From NCBI GenBank assembly GCA_029247365.1, contig JAQWLJ010000073.1:23017-87016 (forward strand): a stretch of 64,000 nucleotides of DNA, written 5' to 3'. The notes under the pieces were generated by a model, which was given only the letters and a program-made list of their open reading frames with translations, did not search any database and was not told the DNA's origin. Below, one piece after another: positions 17,359-27,190 of the stretch (position 1 is the stretch's first letter; each line of letters begins with the position of its first letter). This DNA comes from Acidimicrobiales bacterium (GTDB lineage: Bacteria; Actinomycetota; Acidimicrobiia; Acidimicrobiales; Aldehydirespiratoraceae). The position numbers and the translations under genes are program-made.

Positions 17359-18564
17359 ATGGAGTTCGGACTCTTCTTCAACGGTTACCTGCCCGGCCCT
17401 GCGGCCCATGACCCCGAGTCCGAGCACCTGATGCTCATGCGGGAAGCGCAGTACGCCATCCACGCCGACGACTTCAATTGGAAGTACACCTGGTTCGGCG
17501 AGCACCACGCCCTCACCGAGTACAGCCACATGTCTGCGCCGTACCCGTTTATGGGATACGTCGCCGGTCAGACCAACCGCATCCACATCGGTTCAGCGAT
17601 CACGTCGTTCCCCACCGCCAAGGAGCACCCGGTCCGAATCGCCGAGCGCGCTGCGATGATGGACCACCTCACCGAGGGCCGCTTCGAGTTCGGCACTGGC
17701 CGAGGAGCGGGCAGCCACGAAGTCCGTACCTTCAACGGCACCGAGCTCTCCGAGACTAAGGCCATGTGGGACGAAGTCGCTCATGAGATCCCGCGCATGT
17801 GGGAGCAGAAGGACTACCAGTTCGACGGTGAGCACTTCTCGGTCCCGACACCGCACAACATCCTGCCGAAGCCCTACGGCAAGGGTCATCCGCCAATCTG
17901 GGTGGCATGTGGCAACCCGGCCACGTTCGCGAAGGCCGGCTCGCACGGCATCGGCGCGATCGCCTTCAACTTCGAACCGATCCACAACCTCAAGGGCCGA
18001 GTCGAGGCCTACAAGGAAGCGGCCGAGAACGTCACCGACCAGATCGGCCAGTACCAGAACAACAACGTGATGATGACAAACGCAGTCATCTGTCTCGAAG
18101 ATCGCGACGAGGCCCGAGCCATGGCCAAGCGCAACCTGCGCGGCTACCGGGTGACGATGGTCAACCTGTACCACGACTCAATGCCTCAGAGCCCCGATGC
18201 TGTGGTGTGGCCGAATCCTCGCGACCGCTTCGAACTCGACGACGCAATGCTCGACTTCGCCATCGAGGGTGGCTACATGCTCTGTGGCAACCCCGAGGAG
18301 GTATGCGAACAGGTACAGACCTACCAGGACGTTGGCTGCGACCAGCTCGTGTTCGGGACCCCCGACGAGGGCTACAGCCACGATCAGGTCCTCGAGATGA
18401 TCGAATGCTTCGGCAACGGCGTGATCCCCGAGTTCGACAAGGATCCGGTGCACCGCACGACCAGAATGCGGGAGGCCGCGGTGCCTCAGTTCCCCGAGTT
18501 CAACGGCGAGGTCGACCCGGTCGTCAACCAGGCCGTGCCGCCAGAGTTCGCCATCAGCGTCTGA
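17359..18564 (+). CDS. LLM-class flavin/F420-dependent oxidoreductase
   Basis: A 401-residue luciferase-like (TIM-barrel) monooxygenase/oxidoreductase. Features: MEFGLFFNGY start strand, TWFGEHHALTEYS (about 48-60), RIHIGSAI, and FEFGTGRGAGSHEV, all conserved in the bacterial-luciferase family. GGGAG lies about 10 bp before ATG 17359. The palindrome at 17324-17339 suggests repression by a lipid-responsive regulator. Substrate and whether FMNH2 or F420 is used cannot be decided. Confidence 0.87.
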   Translation: MEFGLFFNGYLPGPAAHDPESEHLMLMREAQYAIHADDFNWKYTWFGEHHALTEYSHMSAPYPFMGYVAGQTNRIHIGSAITSFPTAKEHPVRIAERAAMMDHLTEGRFEFGTGRGAGSHEVRTFNGTELSETKAMWDEVAHEIPRMWEQKDYQFDGEHFSVPTPHNILPKPYGKGHPPIWVACGNPATFAKAGSHGIGAIAFNFEPIHNLKGRVEAYKEAAENVTDQIGQYQNNNVMMTNAVICLEDRDEARAMAKRNLRGYRVTMVNLYHDSMPQSPDAVVWPNPRDRFELDDAMLDFAIEGGYMLCGNPEEVCEQVQTYQDVGCDQLVFGTPDEGYSHDQVLEMIECFGNGVIPEFDKDPVHRTTRMREAAVPQFPEFNGEVDPVVNQAVPPEFAISV

Positions 18565-18574
18565 GCCTCGGCGC

Positions 18575-19027
18575 TCACTCGGTGGCGGTGTCGAACTCCC
18601 CCACCAGCACCTGCATGTCGCCGAGCGGTCCGCCCGGCGCGATGAAGTGTTCGTAATAGCGACTGAACCGCCCCTGCAGCACGTCGTCGATCTTGGCCTG
18701 GTCGTAGTCAAGGGTGAAAAAGCTCGGATGGCCGAGCTCTTCAGCGGCGCTCCTGCTGGCGTCGGCATCGCCGACTGCCCAGACCACGCCGATCAACCCT
18801 TCGCCCCGCTCATCAAGGATCTTCTGGACGTGGTTGTCGGTGCCGTCGATGGGAGCGACGAGCTCAACACCGCCGTCCCACGACATAAGGATCTGCACGC
18901 CAAACACGGCCGCCTCGTCCTCGTCGGCACTGTGGAACGTGCACCCGAGCAGTTTCTCAAAGTACGCCCGCCCTGCCTCCAGGTCGCGAACGGCCATAAC
19001 CACTCGATTCACTCCTAGCTCTCGCAT
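18575..19027 (-). CDS. VOC (glyoxalase/dioxygenase) superfamily protein
   Basis: A 150-residue protein with two beta-alpha-beta-beta-beta repeats of the vicinal-oxygen-chelate fold: MAVRDLEAGRAYFEKLLG in the first half and a second module from about residue 78. His/Glu metal ligands are only partly conserved: the N-terminal motif has Val-Asn-Arg-Val in place of His. Enzyme activity is therefore uncertain. Convergent with the LLM gene; it is divergent from the CitE-like gene. Confidence 0.75.
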   Translation of the reverse strand: MRELGVNRVVMAVRDLEAGRAYFEKLLGCTFHSADEDEAAVFGVQILMSWDGGVELVAPIDGTDNHVQKILDERGEGLIGVVWAVGDADASRSAAEELGHPSFFTLDYDQAKIDDVLQGRFSRYYEHFIAPGGPLGDMQVLVGEFDTATE

Positions 19028-19087
19028 CGGTCCTCAATGGGTTCTCGCATGACGACACGCTGCCAGACCGACGCGTAGGGTGCCAGC

Positions 19088-19924
19088 GTGCTGCCCCGAC
19101 GAATCCGCTCGCTGCTCTTCGCCCCCGCTGTTCGCCCCGATCTGCTGCGCAAGATGCCGGCAACTGGCGCTGACGCGATGGTGATTGATCTCGAGGACGC
19201 CACGCCACCCGACGCCAAAGAGGCCGGCCGCACGGAACTGCGCTCGGCCGTTGCCGACCTTCACGGACAGATCCCAATTTTCGCCCGGATAAATGACGCA
19301 TCGACACCGTGGCATCACGACGACCTCGACTCGCTGCCCGACGGGCTCGATGCCATCGTCGTGCCAAAGCTTGAGACGATTGGCGGGCTCGACGCGCTCC
19401 AGCGCGGCCTAGAGGCTCGTGGACTCGATGTTCCCATCGTTGGCGGCATAGAGACCGGGCTTGGCGTGGCAGACGCCAGAATGCTCCTCGCTCACCCTGC
19501 TGTCGCTGCGGGATATTTCGGCGCCGAAGACTTCGTTGCTGACATGGGCGGTGTCCGCACCTCGTCGAACCACGAGGTCGCCTTCGCCCGCGCGCAAGTT
19601 GCGCTGGCTGCCCGTCTGGCCGAGATCCCAATAATGGACATGATCACCGCCGACTTCACCGATGACGAGCGCTGTCGCCGCGAGTGTGAGCAAGCCCGCC
19701 AGATCGGGTACGGCGGAAAGCTTTGCATCCACCCCGCACAGGTAGCGATCGCGAACGACGCGTTCACGCCGTCCTCCGAAGAAGTCGAGCGCGCCCACCG
19801 ACTCCTGACTGCCTACGAGGACGGAAAAGCGCGAGGTGTCGCCTCGATCGCCTTCGACGGACACATGGTCGACGAACCGGTCGCCGCCCAAGCCCGCCGG
19901 GTGATCGCTCTGGCCGAGGGCTAA
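19088..19924 (+). CDS. HpcH/HpaI-CitE family CoA-ester lyase
   Basis: A 278-residue TIM-barrel lyase similar to the citrate lyase beta subunit and (cit)malyl-CoA lyases, which split or form acyl-CoA/2-oxoacid bonds with Mg2+. Motifs: [17 protein letters not shown] start, [10 protein letters not shown] (Mg-binding Glu/Asp at about 36-37), GIETGLGV with metal-binding Glu (about 120), [11 protein letters not shown] and [16 protein letters not shown] start at 19088. Its stop overlaps the convergent MaoC gene's stop by 4 bp (CTAA). Confidence 0.88.
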   Translation: MLPRRIRSLLFAPAVRPDLLRKMPATGADAMVIDLEDATPPDAKEAGRTELRSAVADLHGQIPIFARINDASTPWHHDDLDSLPDGLDAIVVPKLETIGGLDALQRGLEARGLDVPIVGGIETGLGVADARMLLAHPAVAAGYFGAEDFVADMGGVRTSSNHEVAFARAQVALAARLAEIPIMDMITADFTDDERCRRECEQARQIGYGGKLCIHPAQVAIANDAFTPSSEEVERAHRLLTAYEDGKARGVASIAFDGHMVDEPVAAQARRVIALAEG

Positions 19925-20397
19925 GCGTCGGCTGGCTTCGCCAACATCAACGCGTTGCGCACCGACCGGCACACGAGCAGATCACGCTGGTTGTAGGCCC
20001 GATGCTCGAACGTCACAACGCCCTGTCCGAGGCGTGACTGCGACGCACGCCGCTTGAGCACCTCGGTTTCGACCCGGATCGTGTCACCATGGAACAACGG
20101 TGCGGGGAAGACGGTCTCCTCGAAGCCGAGGTTGGCTACGGTCGTGCCGAGGGTCGTCTCGTGCACGGAGATGCCGACCACCAGACTGAGCGTCAGCAGC
20201 GAGTTGACGAGTGGTTGACCGAACTCGGTCTCGTTCTCGCAATAGTCGGCATCGAGATGCAGCCAGGCCGGGTTCATCGTCATCGTCGTAAAGCCGACGT
20301 TGTCGGCCTCGGTGATCGTTCGACGGATGACGTGATGAATGACGAGCCCCTCGTCGAGTTCCTCTAACCACTTGCCTGACACCGGGCGTTCGCTCAT
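19921..20397 (-). CDS. MaoC-like hotdog dehydratase
   Basis: A 158-residue hotdog-fold protein. [25 protein letters not shown] (about 37-61) is the R-hydratase-like motif, with candidate catalytic Asp/His replaced by the N-P-x-H-x-D arrangement seen in mesaconyl-CoA hydratase-like MaoC proteins, and [11 protein letters not shown] is the second-half strand. With the neighbouring CitE-like lyase it could act on a C4/C5 dicarboxyl-CoA (mesaconyl/citramalyl type); this is inference. ATG at 20397 is chosen over upstream frames. Confidence 0.8.
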   Translation of the reverse strand: MSERPVSGKWLEELDEGLVIHHVIRRTITEADNVGFTTMTMNPAWLHLDADYCENETEFGQPLVNSLLTLSLVVGISVHETTLGTTVANLGFEETVFPAPLFHGDTIRVETEVLKRRASQSRLGQGVVTFEHRAYNQRDLLVCRSVRNALMLAKPADA

Positions 20398-20449
20398 GGC
20401 GCGGACACTAATCCCCGGGGCGAGCGTGGGCAGTACGGTGGCGCCAACC

Positions 20450-22687
20450 ATGACCAGAGTCGAACGCACCGTCTGCGATCCGAACTGCCACGCCAACCCG
20501 AAGTGTGGGCTGAATGCGACGATCCGGAACGGGCGAATCACCGAGATCGGCCCGGCCGACTACCCGATCGACGGCTTCGAGAACCGGATCTGCCTGCTGG
20601 GCCGGTCCCGACTCGAACAGCAGTACCACCCCGGGCGGCTCACGAAACCACTCAAGCGAGTTGGCGAGCGGGGTGCCGGCGAGTGGGAAGCGATCTCGTG
20701 GGAGGAAGCCGCTCGAATTTTCGTTGCCGAACAGAAGCGGGTTGCGGCCGCGTACGGTGAACGCGCCGTCTCGTTCCAACAAATCTCCGGCGCGTACGGT
20801 CTTCTCACCCGCAATTCGCCGGTCCGGTACGCATCGCTCACCGGCGGCACGGTGATACGACCGAGCGGCATCGACTTCGGTATCGCCAAGGGTCTCGAGG
20901 CGATGTTCGGCATACCCGCTACCACGTACTTCTCTCCCGGCGGCCACTCCCACGACGATGCCATCAACTCCGAACTCACGATCATCTGGGGCGGGAACCC
21001 TGCGGTGACCAAGCGGGTCGACCAGGTCGCGCTCCGCCATGCCCGCAAGGCCGGCACCACGCTCATCTGCATCGATCCGGTCCGCAGCGAAACAGCGAAG
21101 ATGTCCGACGAGTGGATCTCGCTTCGCCCCGGTAGTGACGGTGCCTTGGCATGGGCACTCGTCCATCAACTGCTCAGCACCGATCGCTTCGACCACGATT
21201 TCGTGTCTGCCCACACAAACCTGCCGTTCCTCGTCGACCGCGAGACTGGTGCGGTCGTTCGCCGAGGCGGTGAGCCGCTGGTCTGGTGCGGCTCCGCCAA
21301 TGCAGCCGTGCTGGTGTCGGACGCCGTCGATCCGGTCCTTCGGGTGGATCGCGCCATCGACGGACGGCCCGCGCGCTCGGTCTTCAGCCAGGTCGAACAG
21401 CTCGCTGCGGAGTTTCCCGCTCCCACTGCGGCCCAGCTCACGGGCGTGCCGGCCGCGGTTATCGAGTCGCTGGCCACCCGCTATATCGGGGCCGACCCGG
21501 CGGCGATCCGCATCGGCTACGGAGTCGACCGCTGGTACAGCGCTGATCTCAGCGCTCGTGCGATCGCGATGCTGGCGTGCCTCGGTGGCTACATCGGGAT
21601 CCCCGGTGGCGGCGTCAGCCTCGAAGGCGGCAACCGAAGCCTTCCGGTCAAGACCGCCCACTTCGCGATGCCCGACCGCACCCGCCTCGACGTTCTCAGC
21701 ATGATGCAAGCCGACTCTGCGGTCATCGACGGCACGCCGTACCCAGTGAAGATGACCTGCGTCTCGCTCGGCAACCCCTTCAATCAAGTGAAGCCCCACC
21801 GCAACAAGGTTCTCACCGAACACATTGCCGGGCTCGAGTTCATCTGCGTGATCGACCACTTCATGACCGACACGGCGAAGTGGGCAGACCTCGTCTTGCC
21901 GGCGTGTTCGATCTTCGAGAAAGACGACGTCATCGTCGACCGATTCATCCAACTTCAGCAGCGCATCGTCGAACCAGCAGGTGACGCGAAACCCGACTTC
22001 GAGATCTTCCGCCTACTCGCCGAGGAATACGGCATCGGCGAACACTTTGCGAAGTCACCCGACGAGTACATCGACGAGATGCTCGACGACGACTCGGCGC
22101 TGCTCACCGACGTGACCATGGAACGGCTTCGGCGCGAGAAGGTCGTCTTCCCCTGGCCCACCAACGAGCCCTATGTCGGGTTTCGTGATCGCGTCTTTCC
22201 CACGCCGTCAGGCCGAGTCGAGTTCTTCACTGAGCACTTGCGCGAGCACGGCGCCGAACTGCCGTACTTTCGTGAACCGGTAGAAGCATCACCCCAAAAT
22301 CCGCTGTTCAAGCGCTTCCCTCTCGTGCTGTTGTCGTCGCATAGTCGCCACCGGATCCACTCGACGTTCGCAAACCTCGAGATGACGAAGAAGAGTGAGC
22401 CGGAGCCGGTCGTGCGGATCAGCCCCGCCGACGCCCGCGCCCGCGAGTTGAGCGACGGCGAGATCGTGGAGGTCTTCAATGACCGCGGCCGGGTGACGAT
22501 CCGCTGCGTCATCGACGAAACCATCCGAGCAGGATGTGTACTCATCCGGGAGGGTCACTGGATCGACGACTTCATTGAGGGCGACGCGTACGGCCTCACC
22601 CACGATCACCACAGCCCGACAACAGAGAACTACGCCCACTACGACGTCCTCGTCGAGCTGCGAACGACTCCCGAGGCGACCGGCTAG
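20450..22687 (+). CDS. molybdopterin-dependent oxidoreductase (DMSO-reductase family)
   Basis: A 745-residue catalytic subunit binding bis-MGD. Order: N-terminal Fe-S segment with Cys at about 9, 13, 19 and 48 ([13 protein letters not shown] ... RICLLG), the central MGD-binding domains ([10 protein letters not shown] near 182-191; [22 protein letters not shown] near 467-488), and the C-terminal molydopterin-dinucleotide barrel ([35 protein letters not shown]). The first Cys spacing (x3, then x5) is wider than usual. No Tat signal is visible, so it is probably cytoplasmic. No electron-transfer subunits or Mo-cofactor genes adjoin it; the substrate is unknown. Confidence 0.85.
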   Translation: MTRVERTVCDPNCHANPKCGLNATIRNGRITEIGPADYPIDGFENRICLLGRSRLEQQYHPGRLTKPLKRVGERGAGEWEAISWEEAARIFVAEQKRVAAAYGERAVSFQQISGAYGLLTRNSPVRYASLTGGTVIRPSGIDFGIAKGLEAMFGIPATTYFSPGGHSHDDAINSELTIIWGGNPAVTKRVDQVALRHARKAGTTLICIDPVRSETAKMSDEWISLRPGSDGALAWALVHQLLSTDRFDHDFVSAHTNLPFLVDRETGAVVRRGGEPLVWCGSANAAVLVSDAVDPVLRVDRAIDGRPARSVFSQVEQLAAEFPAPTAAQLTGVPAAVIESLATRYIGADPAAIRIGYGVDRWYSADLSARAIAMLACLGGYIGIPGGGVSLEGGNRSLPVKTAHFAMPDRTRLDVLSMMQADSAVIDGTPYPVKMTCVSLGNPFNQVKPHRNKVLTEHIAGLEFICVIDHFMTDTAKWADLVLPACSIFEKDDVIVDRFIQLQQRIVEPAGDAKPDFEIFRLLAEEYGIGEHFAKSPDEYIDEMLDDDSALLTDVTMERLRREKVVFPWPTNEPYVGFRDRVFPTPSGRVEFFTEHLREHGAELPYFREPVEASPQNPLFKRFPLVLLSSHSRHRIHSTFANLEMTKKSEPEPVVRISPADARARELSDGEIVEVFNDRGRVTIRCVIDETIRAGCVLIREGHWIDDFIEGDAYGLTHDHHSPTTENYAHYDVLVELRTTPEATG

Positions 22688-23103
22688 GCGTTCGGTCGGA
22701 CGAGGTCCTCGGTAATCGGCTCCGCGAACTCGAGGATGCACACGACCCGTCCTTCAGCGGCAGCCACGACGAGCGCGCTGAGGTCGACGCGGGGCAGGTC
22801 GCTTCGCAACGCGAGCGCGCTCAGCTGACGTTCAAATATCTCGAAACAGGTCTCGGTGCCGTCGCCAATGGCGAAGACTTGGGCCATATGGGCGCGATGG
22901 CACGGGACGCCATAGAGGGCTGCAACTGCTTGCGGAATCGGACCCTGAACACAGTCAGCGACACGCAGATCGACGGTGCCGAGTTCGCCGGGTTCGAGGA
23001 TCGCGCCGATCGGCGATCGAACGGTCTGATCGACACCGAGCGAACGGCCACAGCCGCCGAATACAAGTAGCACAGCTGCGAGGAGCAGCGCGGCGCGGGT
23101 CAT
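22684..23103 (-). CDS. lipoprotein with septum-formation-like domain
   Basis: A 139-residue secreted protein. MTRAALLLAAVLLVFGGCG is a lipoprotein signal peptide with a near-consensus lipobox (Cys18). The mature part has VADCVQG and VPCHRAHMAQVF, a C...C-x-x-x-H-x-x-x-V-F pattern resembling the actinobacterial Septum_form domain. The assignment is from motif similarity only. Its stop overlaps the stop of the convergent molybdopterin gene by four bases (CTAG). Confidence 0.65.
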   Translation of the reverse strand: MTRAALLLAAVLLVFGGCGRSLGVDQTVRSPIGAILEPGELGTVDLRVADCVQGPIPQAVAALYGVPCHRAHMAQVFAIGDGTETCFEIFERQLSALALRSDLPRVDLSALVVAAAEGRVVCILEFAEPITEDLVRPNA

Positions 23104-23477
23104 CGCCGCGAGCTCTCTGCAGGTCGGAATCCGACGGCGTGGCAACGTCGGGGATCGTCATGGCCCGAACGCGTCGCGCAACCGTCAGCGCAGTGGTCGT
23201 ACCCGTCGTTGCGGACCGCAGAGATGTGGCGACGCGAACTCATGCCCGATCCTCGCACGTCGCCGTGTCGGGTCGAAACGGCACCAGGATGTGGGCGCAC
23301 AGTGAGACGACATCGGCTACCTCCACCCGGGCTCCACCGGTCTCGATACGATCACCAGCCTCGCTGAACTCGACCGAGCCGGGAGATGCGATGATGCCGA
23401 ACAGCACTACTGCGAGCGGAAATCTTGTGTCTGTCGACACACTCTTGCCGGGCCGCCCTCACCGGTAGCCTTTCTCC
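23104..23477. other. 374-bp stretch, divergent promoter region with one weak small ORF
   Basis: It separates the divergent lipoprotein and mycothione-reductase genes. A 66-codon minus-strand frame at 23240-23440 (GTG start, VSTDTRFPLAVVLFGII...) has coding-like composition but no clear ribosome site and no recognised family. I rate it as possible at about one in four. No structured RNA was recognised. Confidence 0.4.
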
Positions 23478-24833
23478 ATGGCCACCCACGACCTGCTCAT
23501 CATCGGCGCCGGCAGCGGCAATTCAGTGATCGGCCCCGAACACGATGACATGGACGTCGCCATTGTCGAACGCGGACTGTTCGGCGGCACCTGCCTCAAC
23601 GTCGGCTGTATTCCCTCGAAGATGTTGGTCTATGCGGCCGAGGTTGCCGAGTTGGCCGCGCACATCGGCCCCAAGCTCGGGGTCCACACGACGTTCAAGG
23701 GCGCTGATTGGCCAGCGATACGCAACCGGGTCTTCGATCGGATCGATCCGATCGCTGCCGGCGGCGAGGACTATCGCAAGAGCCTCGACAACGTCACCGT
23801 CTACCAAAACGATGCCACGTTCATCGGGCCCAAAGAGATTCACGTTGGCGGCGAGACCATCACCGCCGACAAGATCGTGATCGCGGCCGGAGCCCGAGCC
23901 TGGGCGCCACCCATCGACGGTCTCGACGCGGTCGGGTACCACACGTCCGACACCATCATGCGGCTTGACGAGCTTCCAAGGCGGCTCGCAGTCCTTGGCG
24001 GCGGCTATATCGCCACCGAACTCGGCAACGTGTTCGGGATGCTCGGCACCGAGGTGACATTCATCGTCCGAAGCGACGCGATGCTGCGCAACGAAGACGA
24101 CGCGATCTCTGCCGCCTTCACCGAGGCGTACAAGCAGAAGTTCGTTACCCGATTCATGTCGGGAGTGCACTCGGCTCGCCGCGACGGTGACGAGCTCGTG
24201 CTCAATCTGTTCCCCGGCCACGAGGAGCTGCGCGTCGACGAGGTGCTGGTTGCTACCGGTCGTATCCCCAACGGTGACCAACTCGACCTGGCTGCGCATG
24301 GCTTCGCCATGGACGACGCCGGCTACCTGATCACCGACTCGAACCTCCGCACCAACATCGACGGCGTGTTTGCGCTCGGCGACATCACCAACCCCGTCCA
24401 GCTCAAGCACGTCGCGAACCACGAGGCGAAGGTCGTACGCCACAACCTCGCCAACCCTGATTCGATGATCGAGGTCAACCACAACTTCATCCCCCATGCC
24501 GTGTTCGGCCACCCGCAGGTGGCCTCGGTCGGCATGACCGAGCGCGATGCCCACGCCGCTGGGCTCGACGTCACGTGCCACATCCAGCCGTACGCCTCGG
24601 CCGCCTACGGCTGGGCAATGGAGGACACCACCAGCATCGTGAAGCTCGTCATGGACTCGCAGACCCGTCTCCTGGTCGGCGCCCATATCTGCGGCCCGCA
24701 GGCCTCGACACTGATCCAGCAGCTGATTCAAGGCATGGTCTTTGGCCAGACCGTTGATCAGATGGCAACGGGCCAGTACTACATCCACCCGGCGCTCCCC
24801 GAGGTCGTCGAGCAGGCGCTGCTCGAGCTGTGA
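23478..24833 (+). CDS. mtr: mycothione reductase
   Basis: A 451-residue FAD/NADPH disulfide reductase. N-terminal FAD motif LIIGAGSGNS, redox-active pair C39/C44 in GGTCLNVGCIPSKM, NADPH motif VLGGGYIATELGNV (about 171-184), FALGDITNP, and the C-terminal acid-base pair His437/Glu442 in YYIHPALPEV. The first-domain motif with Ser-Gly-Asn and the unusual PEHDDMD stretch fit mycothione rather than glutathione or lipoamide reductase. It regenerates mycothiol, implying that thiol system in the host. Stop overlaps the SDR start (GTGA). Confidence 0.88.
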   Translation: MATHDLLIIGAGSGNSVIGPEHDDMDVAIVERGLFGGTCLNVGCIPSKMLVYAAEVAELAAHIGPKLGVHTTFKGADWPAIRNRVFDRIDPIAAGGEDYRKSLDNVTVYQNDATFIGPKEIHVGGETITADKIVIAAGARAWAPPIDGLDAVGYHTSDTIMRLDELPRRLAVLGGGYIATELGNVFGMLGTEVTFIVRSDAMLRNEDDAISAAFTEAYKQKFVTRFMSGVHSARRDGDELVLNLFPGHEELRVDEVLVATGRIPNGDQLDLAAHGFAMDDAGYLITDSNLRTNIDGVFALGDITNPVQLKHVANHEAKVVRHNLANPDSMIEVNHNFIPHAVFGHPQVASVGMTERDAHAAGLDVTCHIQPYASAAYGWAMEDTTSIVKLVMDSQTRLLVGAHICGPQASTLIQQLIQGMVFGQTVDQMATGQYYIHPALPEVVEQALLEL

Positions 24834-25522
24834 GGGCGCTCGTTACCGGCGCCGGACGCGGCTTGGGCGCCGCGCTCGTCAACGAGCTGGCCACCCGTGG
24901 CATCACGGTCATCGGGACGGCACGACGCGACGTCCCAACCGACGTTGCCCGGTCCTGCGAGCACATCGTGCAGCTGGATCTCGCCGACCGTTTATCGATC
25001 GCTGCCGCTGTCAACGAGCTGAACACCATTGGCGAGCCGATCGATCTGCTCGTCAACAATGCCGGCCTCGATGGCCGATCGGTCGGCGGCGGCGAACACG
25101 ATCGCGGGCCGCTCGAGATCGACCCCAACGTGTTCATGCGGCAGATCGAGGTCAACGCCCTCGGCCCGTTGCTGCTGTCTCGTGGTCTGGTTGAGCTGTT
25201 GCAGGCCGCCACGGCACCGAGGATCGTCAATGTCTCCTCACAGCTCGGCCATCCCGAGGTCGTGCGACGAGCAGGCCGCGACGTCGGTTACAACGCTTCA
25301 AAGGCCGCGCTCACGACTACCAGCGCCACACTCGCTCGGGACCTCCCGGGCGTCACCGTTGTTGCGGTTCATCCGGGCTGGGTGCGAACCGACATGGGTG
25401 GGCCCGAAGCTGCCCTCAGCGTCGAGGAGTCCGCAACACGTCTCGTCGATGCCATGTTGGCTCTTCGCCCCGAGCACAGCGGCCAATTCCTCGACGTCGA
25501 CGGTTATCCGTTTCAGCCCTAG
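24830..25522 (+). CDS. short-chain dehydrogenase/reductase
   Basis: A 230-residue SDR with TGAGRGLG (6-13), NNAG and the YNASK catalytic motif; SSQLG carries the catalytic Ser. GTG start overlaps the mtr stop. Length is normal. The coupling to mtr suggests shared expression, but nothing in the sequence ties its substrate to thiol metabolism; it is convergent with the acyl-CoA ligase 15 bp away. Confidence 0.85.
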   Translation: MRALVTGAGRGLGAALVNELATRGITVIGTARRDVPTDVARSCEHIVQLDLADRLSIAAAVNELNTIGEPIDLLVNNAGLDGRSVGGGEHDRGPLEIDPNVFMRQIEVNALGPLLLSRGLVELLQAATAPRIVNVSSQLGHPEVVRRAGRDVGYNASKAALTTTSATLARDLPGVTVVAVHPGWVRTDMGGPEAALSVEESATRLVDAMLALRPEHSGQFLDVDGYPFQP

Positions 25523-25537
25523 CCGACCGGTTGTCAA

Positions 25538-27151
25538 TCAGCCGCCCGCCAGCTCCTCCGCCGTCTTCTGGGCCCACTGATAGTCGGGCTTGCCGTTCGG
25601 GCCTCGCATGATGCTGTCAACTCGGAAAATCCGCTTCGGCGTCTTGTAGGCCGCAATATGGGTACGGGCATGAGCCACGAGATCATCGTCGACCACCTCG
25701 GTTCCCGGCTCGAGGCTCAGGACTGCGTTGACGGTCTGACCCCATCGTTCATCGGGAAGGCCCACCACGTTGCAGTCGACGACGTCGGGGTGGCTCTTGA
25801 GCGCCTCCTCGACCTCCTCCGGATAGATCTTCTCGCCGCCGGAGTTGATGCAGACCGATCCGCGCCCGAGCAAAGTGATCATGCCGTTTGCCTCGACGGT
25901 TGCGTAGTCGCCAGGTATCGAATACCGAACCCCGTCGATCGTCGGGAAGGTCTCTGCGGTCTTGCGTTCGTCTTTGAAGTAGCCGAGCGGAACGATGCCT
26001 CGGTTTGCGAGGCGACCGGTCTCGCCCGAACCGGGTGTGACCATCCGGCCGTCATCGGTGATGACGACTGTCGACTCACCCAGCTGAAACTTGCCGGTGG
26101 TCGCCTCGGTGTCACCCTTGGTGAGCTGCTGGCCCTGCCCCGGGCTCTCCGAGGAACCCAGGCTGTCAAGGAGGGTCAACGTCTTGTAGCTGAGGAACCG
26201 CGCTTTGGACTCCTTGGACCACATCACCCCCGACGACATGATCTGGAAGAGACTCGACAGATCGTGAGGTTCGCCTGCGGCTGTGGCCCGGTCGAGCTCT
26301 TCGAGCATCGGACGCGAGAAGGCCTCGCCGACAATCGCCAGCATCGTCAATCGGTGATGGGCGACGACCTCCCACAGTTCTTTCGCGTCGAACGACCGGC
26401 TCGCGAGCGTGGTGACTGCGCCACCGCAGCTCAGCACCTGCAGCGACACGATGCCCGAAGTGCCGTGCATCAGGGGCGCACCGGCGAGCACCCGGGTTGT
26501 CCGGCCCCGCTCGTGGAGCTCGACCGCTGCGGCCACGGCGTCCTCGACCGTCTCTGGGACCCCAACGCCGAGCGGCCGGTAGAACGCTGCGGAGTTCTTC
26601 TGCAGCTCGACGTGGGGCCACATGACGGCCTTGGGGTGCCCCGTAGTCCCCCCGGTATACAGAAACCAGAGGTCGTCGCCCGACCGCTCGATGCGCGGTG
26701 CGGGCTCATGGTGCGCGGTGAGGTCGTCGTAGTGGACCGCGCCGTCGAGCAACGTGCCCCCGCCGACCTGGACGAGAAGTTCAAGGTCGGGACACCGATC
26801 CTTCACCTCCGCGATGCGGTCGGCGAGCGTGTGATCGAAAAAAACTGCCTTCGCGTCGGCGTTGGTGAGCAGATAGTGGAGTTCGTCGGAGAGGTAGCGG
26901 TAGTTGACGTTGCATGGCACCGCCCGTTGCTTGAACGCTGCGAACTGTGCTTCTTCGTATTCGAAGCCGTTGTACAGGTAGAGCGCAACCTTGTTGTCGT
27001 GGCCTACCCCAGCCGCTGTCAGCGCTGCCGCGATGCGCGCCGACCGGTCTTCGAACTCTCCCCACGTATGCATGTCGAAGCCGTGTGCGGCCGCGGGTGC
27101 GTCGGGAACCGCGTCAGCGATCCCCTCCCAAATCGAGGCGAAGTTCGGCAT
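25538..27151 (-). CDS. acyl-CoA synthetase (AMP-forming, FadD type)
   Basis: A 537-residue adenylate-forming ligase activating a carboxylic acid to its CoA ester. The A3 motif YTGGTTGHPKAVMW is at about residues 165-178, SLGSSESPGQG is the A5 region, IPGDYATVEANG contains the A7 Asp, and PNGKPDY near the C-terminus holds the A10 Lys. The overall pattern resembles the FadD3/FadD19 group of steroid and propionate-side-chain ligases; that subgroup call is tentative. ATG 27151 is used because AGGAGG lies six bases before it. Confidence 0.87.
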   Translation of the reverse strand: MPNFASIWEGIADAVPDAPAAAHGFDMHTWGEFEDRSARIAAALTAAGVGHDNKVALYLYNGFEYEEAQFAAFKQRAVPCNVNYRYLSDELHYLLTNADAKAVFFDHTLADRIAEVKDRCPDLELLVQVGGGTLLDGAVHYDDLTAHHEPAPRIERSGDDLWFLYTGGTTGHPKAVMWPHVELQKNSAAFYRPLGVGVPETVEDAVAAAVELHERGRTTRVLAGAPLMHGTSGIVSLQVLSCGGAVTTLASRSFDAKELWEVVAHHRLTMLAIVGEAFSRPMLEELDRATAAGEPHDLSSLFQIMSSGVMWSKESKARFLSYKTLTLLDSLGSSESPGQGQQLTKGDTEATTGKFQLGESTVVITDDGRMVTPGSGETGRLANRGIVPLGYFKDERKTAETFPTIDGVRYSIPGDYATVEANGMITLLGRGSVCINSGGEKIYPEEVEEALKSHPDVVDCNVVGLPDERWGQTVNAVLSLEPGTEVVDDDLVAHARTHIAAYKTPKRIFRVDSIMRGPNGKPDYQWAQKTAEELAGG

Positions 27152-27190
27152 CACGGTCCTCCTGAATCCCGCTGAGCATAGGCTTGACGC

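Noticed and set aside
20408..21952. 514-codon minus-strand frame inside the molybdopterin gene
   Set aside because: Composition is typical of an antisense shadow in high-GC DNA and no domain is recognisable.
25658..27175. 505-codon plus-strand frame across the acyl-CoA synthetase gene
   Set aside because: Antisense shadow; the minus-strand frame has all ligase motifs.
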